From the NCBI GenBank assembly GCA_033875255.1, contig JAWZSN010000019.1, positions 62,001 to 126,000 on the forward strand: DNA of 64,000 nt, written 5' to 3'. The stretch comes from Marinimicrococcus sp033875255 (lineage in GTDB: Bacteria > Pseudomonadota > Alphaproteobacteria > Geminicoccales > Geminicoccaceae). Position numbers and translations under genes: made by a program. Below, one piece after another: positions 59,639-64,000 of this stretch; position 1 is the first letter of the stretch; every line of letters starts with the position of its first letter. Below the pieces are notes generated by a model. The model made no database searches. It was not told the origin of the DNA and worked only from the letters and a program-made list of their open reading frames with translations.

Positions 59639-61851
59639 TCGGCCGCCGTGTCGCTGGACGAGCGCATCAGCTGGAGCTGGGCCACGCTGCGCTTGCGAAG
59701 GGCACTGCCGCGCCCGGAGAGACTGGGATTGGTCATGAAGTAGCGATGCGCCGAGAAAGAGTCCTTGTCGAAGCGGAGGCGCTTGTAGCTGCCGTCGCGC
59801 TCCAGCGTCCAGCTGTTCGTGAGATCCTTGAGGTTTGCGATCATCACCTGGTTGAGGATCTGCTGGTGGACCGTCTCGTTCTCGATCGGGATGAGGAGCT
59901 CGACGCGCCGCGAGAGATTGCGCTGCATCCAGTCGGCCGAGGAGATGAAGACCTTGGCGTGGCGGCTGGGCAAGGCGTGCCCGGCGCCGAAGCACACCAC
60001 CCGGGAGTGCTCGAGGAAGCGGCCGACGATGCTTTTCACCCGGATGTTCTCGGAGAGGCCCGGCACGCCGGGCCGCAGGCAGCAGATGCCGCGGATGACG
60101 AGCTCGATCTTTACCCCGGCCGAGGAGGCCTCGTAGAGCTTCTCGATGATCTGCTCGTCGACCAGCGAGTTGAGCTTGGCCCATATGTGGCCCTTGCGGC
60201 CGGCCCTGGCGTGATCCATCTCGGCGTCGATCAGCCCCACCAGCGTCTCGCGCAGATCGACCGGCGCGATGGCCAGCTTCTCGAGATTGCTCGGGCGGGC
60301 GTAGCCGGTCATGAAGTTGAAGGAGCGCGCGGCATCCCGGGCCAGCGCCGGATCGCAGGTGAAGAACGAGAGGTCGGTATAGATCCGCGCGGTGATCGGG
60401 TGGTAGTTGCCGGTGCCGAAATGCACGTAGCTCCGGAGCCCGCCCTGCTCGCGGCGCACCACCATCGAGATCTTGGCGTGGGTCTTGAGCTCGATGAAGC
60501 CGTAGACCACCTGGACGCCGGCCCGCTCCAGGTTGCGCGCCCAGCGGATGTTGAGCTCCTCGTCGAAGCGCGCCTTGAGCTCGATGAGCGCGGTCACCGA
60601 CTTGCCCGCCTCGGCCGCCTCGATGAGCGCCGCCACGATGGGGCTGTTCTCGCTGGTCCGGTAGAGGGTCTGCTTGATCGCCACCACCGCCGGATCCCTC
60701 GCCGCCTGGCGCAGGAACTGCACGACGACGTCGAAGCTCTCGTAGGGGTGGTGGACGACGAAGTCCTTGTAGCGGATGGCGGCGAAGCAGTCGCCGTCGA
60801 AGTCCTTGATCCGCTCGGGAAAGCGCGGCGTGTAGGACGGGAAGAGGAGATCGCGCCGGTCGCCGCTGATCAGCTGACTGGTCTCCGAGAGCCCGAGGAT
60901 ACCGTCGACGTGGAACACGTCCTCGGGCGCCACATGGAGCTGGTCGATCAGGAACTGCCGCAGGCTTTCCGGCATGCTGTGGTCGATGGTCATGCGGATG
61001 ACGCTGCCGCGCCGGCGCCTTTTCAAGAGCACCTCGAAGAGGCGCACCAGATCCTCGGCCTCCTCCTCGATCTCGATGTCGCTGTCGCGCAGGATCCGGA
61101 AATAGCCCTCGCTGCGCACCACGAAGCCGGGGAACAGCAGGTGCACGAAGCGGTGGATGAGCTGCTCCATGCGCACGAAGCGTGCCCGGTCGCCCGGCAG
61201 GCGCATGAAGCGCTCGAGCTGCGAGGGCAGCAGGACCAGGCCCACCAGCATCTCGCCGCTCGGCCGCTCGAGCTCCATCACCACGCCCATGCCGCGATTG
61301 GGGATGAAGGGGAAGGGATGGGTGGGGTCGATGGCGATCGGCGTCAGGACGGCCAGGGCCTGCTCGAGGAAACGGTCCTCGATGGCCTGGAGATCGTCGG
61401 CGCTCAGCTCCTCGACGTCGAGCACCGCGAAGTCCGTCTCGCGCAGGAGCCCGGTCAGTGTGTGCCAGCAGCTCTGCTGCACCTGCATGACCTGCGCCAC
61501 CCGCTGGTTGATCGCGGCGAGCTGCCGGGCCGGCGTCATGCCGTCGGCGCTGACGCTGTTGACGCCGGCTGCCACCAGCCCCTTCAGGCCGGCCACGCGG
61601 ACCATGTAGAACTCGTCGAGATTGCTCGCCGAGATCGACAGGAAGCGCAGGCGCTCGAGCAGCGGGTGGTTGGTGTTGTGCGCTTCTTCCAGGACCCGCC
61701 CGTTGAAGGCCAGCCAGGAAAGCTCGCGGTTGATGAAATGGTCGGGGCCGTGCATCGAGGCGCCTTCGGCCGGCCGCGCCGGTGTCGGGGCGGCGGTCTC
61801 GCCCGAGGCGAACGACACGGGCGTGCCCGCCCTCTCGAATGCTGCCGTCAT
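59635..61851 (-). CDS. ppk1: Polyphosphate kinase 1
   Basis: A 738-residue enzyme polymerising ATP gamma-phosphate into polyphosphate. The N-domain shows FINRELSWLAFNGRVLEEA and SASNLDEFYMVRVAG. The catalytic C-domains contain AIKQTLYRTSENSPIVAALI, the auto-phosphorylated His in ELKTHAKISMVVRRE, FGTGNYHP and the second HxK in PSRHAKVFISSADWMQRN. A basic Ser-rich tail follows. It is upstream of and coupled to ppx. Confidence 0.96.
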   Translation of the reverse strand: MTAAFERAGTPVSFASGETAAPTPARPAEGASMHGPDHFINRELSWLAFNGRVLEEAHNTNHPLLERLRFLSISASNLDEFYMVRVAGLKGLVAAGVNSVSADGMTPARQLAAINQRVAQVMQVQQSCWHTLTGLLRETDFAVLDVEELSADDLQAIEDRFLEQALAVLTPIAIDPTHPFPFIPNRGMGVVMELERPSGEMLVGLVLLPSQLERFMRLPGDRARFVRMEQLIHRFVHLLFPGFVVRSEGYFRILRDSDIEIEEEAEDLVRLFEVLLKRRRRGSVIRMTIDHSMPESLRQFLIDQLHVAPEDVFHVDGILGLSETSQLISGDRRDLLFPSYTPRFPERIKDFDGDCFAAIRYKDFVVHHPYESFDVVVQFLRQAARDPAVVAIKQTLYRTSENSPIVAALIEAAEAGKSVTALIELKARFDEELNIRWARNLERAGVQVVYGFIELKTHAKISMVVRREQGGLRSYVHFGTGNYHPITARIYTDLSFFTCDPALARDAARSFNFMTGYARPSNLEKLAIAPVDLRETLVGLIDAEMDHARAGRKGHIWAKLNSLVDEQIIEKLYEASSAGVKIELVIRGICCLRPGVPGLSENIRVKSIVGRFLEHSRVVCFGAGHALPSRHAKVFISSADWMQRNLSRRVELLIPIENETVHQQILNQVMIANLKDLTNSWTLERDGSYKRLRFDKDSFSAHRYFMTNPSLSGRGSALRKRSVAQLQLMRSSSDTAAE

Positions 61852-61986
61852 GGCCCCTCGCTTGTTGCCCGTCGTCCACTGTGGACGTGCCGCGGGCGAT
61901 ATTGCGGCCGCTACTCTGCAGCCATGTTACAAATGCGGCGCGCGCCTGTCATGCCGGGCGCCGCAAGGGATCGCCAGGAAGAGAGC

Positions 61987-62502
61987 ATGCACGAGCTGTT
62001 GCTTTTGCGCCACGCCAAGTCGCGCTGGGACGAGCCCCGGACCGGCGACCACGACCGGGACCTGACGCCGCGCGGCGAGCGGGCTGCAGCGGTCATGGGC
62101 AGGTTCCTCCGCAAGAACGGCCTGGTGCCGGACCTCGTGCTCTGCTCCAGCGCCTGCCGGGCCCGCCGCACCTGGCAGCTCGCGGTCGAGACCCTGCGCC
62201 AGGACCCGCCCCTAAAGGAGCTGCGCTCGCTCTATCTGGCGACCCCCGGACGGCTCCTCGAGATCGTCCGCCGGCAGGATCCGGCAGTACGCCGCCTCCT
62301 GCTTGTCGGCCACAATCCCGGCATGGCCAGTCTCGCCCTGCGGCTGACTGGCGAGGGTGAGGCCGACGAGCTCGCGCGGATGGAGGAAAAATTCCCGACG
62401 GCAGCGCTGGCCCGGCTGACCTTCGCCGGCGACGGCTGGCGCGAGGCCGGGCCAGGCCGCTTCCGCCTCGACCGCTTCGTGCGGCCCCGCGACCTGGACT
62501 GA
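61987..62502 (+). CDS. SixA-like phosphohistidine phosphatase
   Basis: A 171-residue histidine phosphatase with the RHAKS motif at residues 8-12 (LLLRHAKSRWDEP), DLTPRGERAAAVMG, the SSACRARRTW segment, and the second catalytic His in LLVGHNPGMASL near residue 110. SixA enzymes remove phosphate from histidine phosphotransfer domains, such as those of the nitrogen PTS; here the target is unknown. It is divergent from ppk1, with 135 bp between them. Confidence 0.88.
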   Translation: MHELLLLRHAKSRWDEPRTGDHDRDLTPRGERAAAVMGRFLRKNGLVPDLVLCSSACRARRTWQLAVETLRQDPPLKELRSLYLATPGRLLEIVRRQDPAVRRLLLVGHNPGMASLALRLTGEGEADELARMEEKFPTAALARLTFAGDGWREAGPGRFRLDRFVRPRDLD

Positions 62503-62521
62503 GCGGCCTCGCGCACGGACG

Positions 62522-63430
62522 ATGACTGCCGGTCGGAAGAGGCCGGAGCGGGGTCCACAGCGGCGGGGCACGGTGCCGGGTATGATCTACGCGGGGTTGG
62601 CCGTTTGGGGACAGGGGCCAGACAGTCGGCCGTCGCAGGCCGCGCGGAGGCGCACCCGCGGTTTCGCGCTGATCACCGTGCTTGCCGCCCTGGGTCTGCT
62701 CACGAGCCTGTATCCCGGTTTCTCCACGACTGCCGCCAACCACGCGCGGATGATCGGCCATGTCGTGCTGCAGCGCGAGGCGAAGCTGGTGACGGCCTCG
62801 GCGCTGGAGGTGGTGGTGGCGGCGCTTCATGCGCCGGGCTTGGGGCGGGAGGCGCTTTTGTCAGTGGTTCCGGTGGACGGGAGCGTGCGGGTGTGCCGGC
62901 TCACCGGCGCGGTGGTGGCGGTGCGGGTGCAGGATCTGGCCGGGCGGGTGGATCTGAACGAGGGGCGGCCGGCGCTGGTGCGGGCACTGGCCCGGGCGGT
63001 GCTGCCCGGCGGGGCGGGAGAGGCCGCGGCGGAGGCAATCCTGCGCCACCGCGCGGCGGCGCGCGCGGCCGGCAGGCTGCCGTTCCGGACGACGAAGGAT
63101 CTTGCCCGGGTGGCGGGGCCGGCGGCCGCCCTGGCGCCGCATGTCACCGTGTGGTCGCTGGAGGACGGCATCGCACCCGGGGCGGTCGATCCGGCGCTGC
63201 GGCCGCTCCTGGCCGAAGAAGCCGGCAGGCCGGGTGCGGGGCGCGGGCTCGGCTGGCGGCGCTACGCGGTGGAGCTCGACGTCACCACCGGCAGGGGAGC
63301 CACGGCAGGGTTTGCCGCGAGCATGGTGCTCGAGCCCGGCGGGGCGGCGCCGTGGCGGCTGCTGCAGGCGGACTGGCGGCCGGTTGAGGGTGCGGGGGCA
63401 CGGGGACGCGCGGCGGTCGGGGCGTGCTGA
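62522..63430 (+). CDS. GspK-like minor pseudopilin
   Basis: The 302-residue product has a prepilin cleavage site followed by a hydrophobic stretch: RRRTRG^FALITVLAALGLL (cleavage after Gly47). The residue at mature position 5 is not Glu, as in GspK, which primes type II pseudopilus assembly. The rest fits the GspK periplasmic domain, with RVQDLAGRVDLNEG, AAEAILRHRAAARAAGRLPF and a FRTTKDLARVAG region. No other gsp genes are nearby, so it may be an orphan or the edge of a cluster cut by the window. An ATG at 62582 would give a shorter pre-sequence and may be the real start. Confidence 0.75.
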   Translation: MTAGRKRPERGPQRRGTVPGMIYAGLAVWGQGPDSRPSQAARRRTRGFALITVLAALGLLTSLYPGFSTTAANHARMIGHVVLQREAKLVTASALEVVVAALHAPGLGREALLSVVPVDGSVRVCRLTGAVVAVRVQDLAGRVDLNEGRPALVRALARAVLPGGAGEAAAEAILRHRAAARAAGRLPFRTTKDLARVAGPAAALAPHVTVWSLEDGIAPGAVDPALRPLLAEEAGRPGAGRGLGWRRYAVELDVTTGRGATAGFAASMVLEPGGAAPWRLLQADWRPVEGAGARGRAAVGAC

Positions 63431-63810
63431 ACGGGTGGATCATGTCCGCCACCCCGTTCGGTTATACCCGGGGACACCCCGCACCTGTAACCTCTGCGGC
63501 CCCGGATACGGCCGTTCAAGCGAGCATGTGTCGGGGCCCGGAAACTTGCAGCCCCGCTGTCTTGTCGAAAGCCGCGACAGGCTGGGGGGACTGGTCAAAT
63601 CAGGCGGGTGTGCCCGGATTTTCCCTCGGAGCGGCTGGAGGCGGTGCGTCTGCCAGAGGCGCTGCCGGTCTTGAGATGGTACGCGAGCACTGCCGAGATG
63701 CACGGCGACCTCGACGTCTGGCCCGCCGCGTCAGCCACGGAGGCGCCGCCGGACGACAGCATCACAGCCTGAACCTGAAAGCGAGAAGCGGAGTGTGTCA
63801 GGAAACATCG
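63431..63810. other. 380-bp region before the AT-rich end
   Basis: GC is still high up to about 63790, then falls sharply. A plus-strand frame (GTG 63608 to the stop at 63772, 54 residues, containing LPVLRWYASTAEMHGDLDVW) looks protein-like, but it has no ribosome site and no family that I recognise. It could be a gene remnant. Confidence 0.35.
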
Positions 63811-63999
63811 TTACTGTAAAATTTTATTCTTGTAAATAAGCAGATATTCAAATGTAATTTCATCTTCTCTTGGATAACGTTCTTTTAGACTTTCTATAAT
63901 ACACACAAAATCTTTTTTGAGTTTGTATTGACGTATTTCTTTTGCGATGCCAAACGCTCTTTCTTTTCTTTCTTGTTGTACATGATATAATTTATCCTT
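63811..63999 (-). CDS. C-terminal end of an AT-rich foreign gene (truncated)
   Basis: The minus-strand frame is open from the window edge to TAA at 63811-63813 and encodes 62 residues rich in Lys, Glu, Ile and Tyr (…ERAFGIAKEIRQYKLKKDF… and …ERYPREDEITFEYLLIYKN…). Base composition is about 29% GC, against about 70% elsewhere, and codons end mostly in A or T. I cannot name the family from this fragment. It is either recently acquired DNA or sequence joined from another organism. Confidence 0.6.
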   Translation of the reverse strand, partial: KDKLYHVQQERKERAFGIAKEIRQYKLKKDFVCIIESLKERYPREDEITFEYLLIYKNKILQ

Positions 64000-64000
64000 G

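Noticed and set aside
58127..61879. A single 1250-codon minus-strand frame covering ppx and ppk1
   Set aside because: Only the part up to 59638 matches Ppx; the rest is the wrong frame of ppk1, whose own frame is complete with all motifs.

Overview
The window is about 70% GC and looks chromosomal from an alphaproteobacterium, most likely a relative of the Rhodospirillales; I cannot name a genus. The lineage call rests on an alphaproteobacterial SOS box (GTTC-N7-GTTC) ahead of lexA, a lipoyl domain fused to the pyruvate dehydrogenase E1 beta subunit, a fused ispDF gene, and two gene orders typical of the class: trpGDC-moaC-moeA-lexA and ntrBC-ntrYX-trkA-dat-hfq-hflX. Only the last ~190 bases depart from this, at about 29% GC.

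Layout. 1-2.6 kb: end of a hydratase gene, ohr, a secreted SIMPL protein and sufE. 2.6-4.1 kb: non-coding DNA holding five 165-bp tandem repeats. 4.1-7.1 kb: a single-chain MmeI-type restriction-modification enzyme. 7.2-11.1 kb: an inositol monophosphatase-family enzyme, a RecD2-like helicase and a glycerophosphodiesterase. 11.2-16.1 kb: lexA and the trpGDC-moaC-moeA operon, read leftward. 16.3-21.4 kb: a divergent polysaccharide deacetylase, trpE and a PpiD-like chaperone. 21.5-31 kb: a rightward housekeeping run, tpiA-secG-pyrG-kdsA-eno-ftsB-pdhA-pdhB-pdhC.

31-39.2 kb is accessory DNA between pdhC and lpdA, which usually sit close together. It holds two long paralogous TPR-like repeat proteins, a 136-residue protein between them, a small orphan ORF, an HWE sensor kinase, and a non-coding stretch carrying a short motif also found in the 165-bp array. 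The 136-residue protein and the second TPR protein share a 22-residue N-terminal motif resembling amyloid (RHIM-like) signalling motifs. This is the best candidate for an undescribed system. 39.2-43.3 kb: lpdA, two orphan membrane proteins, lipA and a COQ10/RatA-type protein. 43.4-45.9 kb: an HprK-like kinase, a 77-residue Arg/Pro-rich peptide with a Tat-like leader, and a nucleotidyltransferase. This is a second candidate novel cassette, perhaps for modifying the peptide.

45.8-58.1 kb: cinA/pncC, ispDF, the nitrogen-regulation genes ntrBC and ntrYX, trkA, a D-amino-acid aminotransferase, hfq and hflX. 58.1-62.5 kb: ppx and ppk1 (polyphosphate) and a SixA-like phosphatase. 62.5-64 kb: a lone GspK-like pseudopilin, a gap, and the end of an AT-rich reading frame of foreign or chimeric origin. 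Several gene ends carry hairpins from a dispersed repeat family built on GCCGCGCGCAGCGC, at least one of which looks like an intrinsic terminator.
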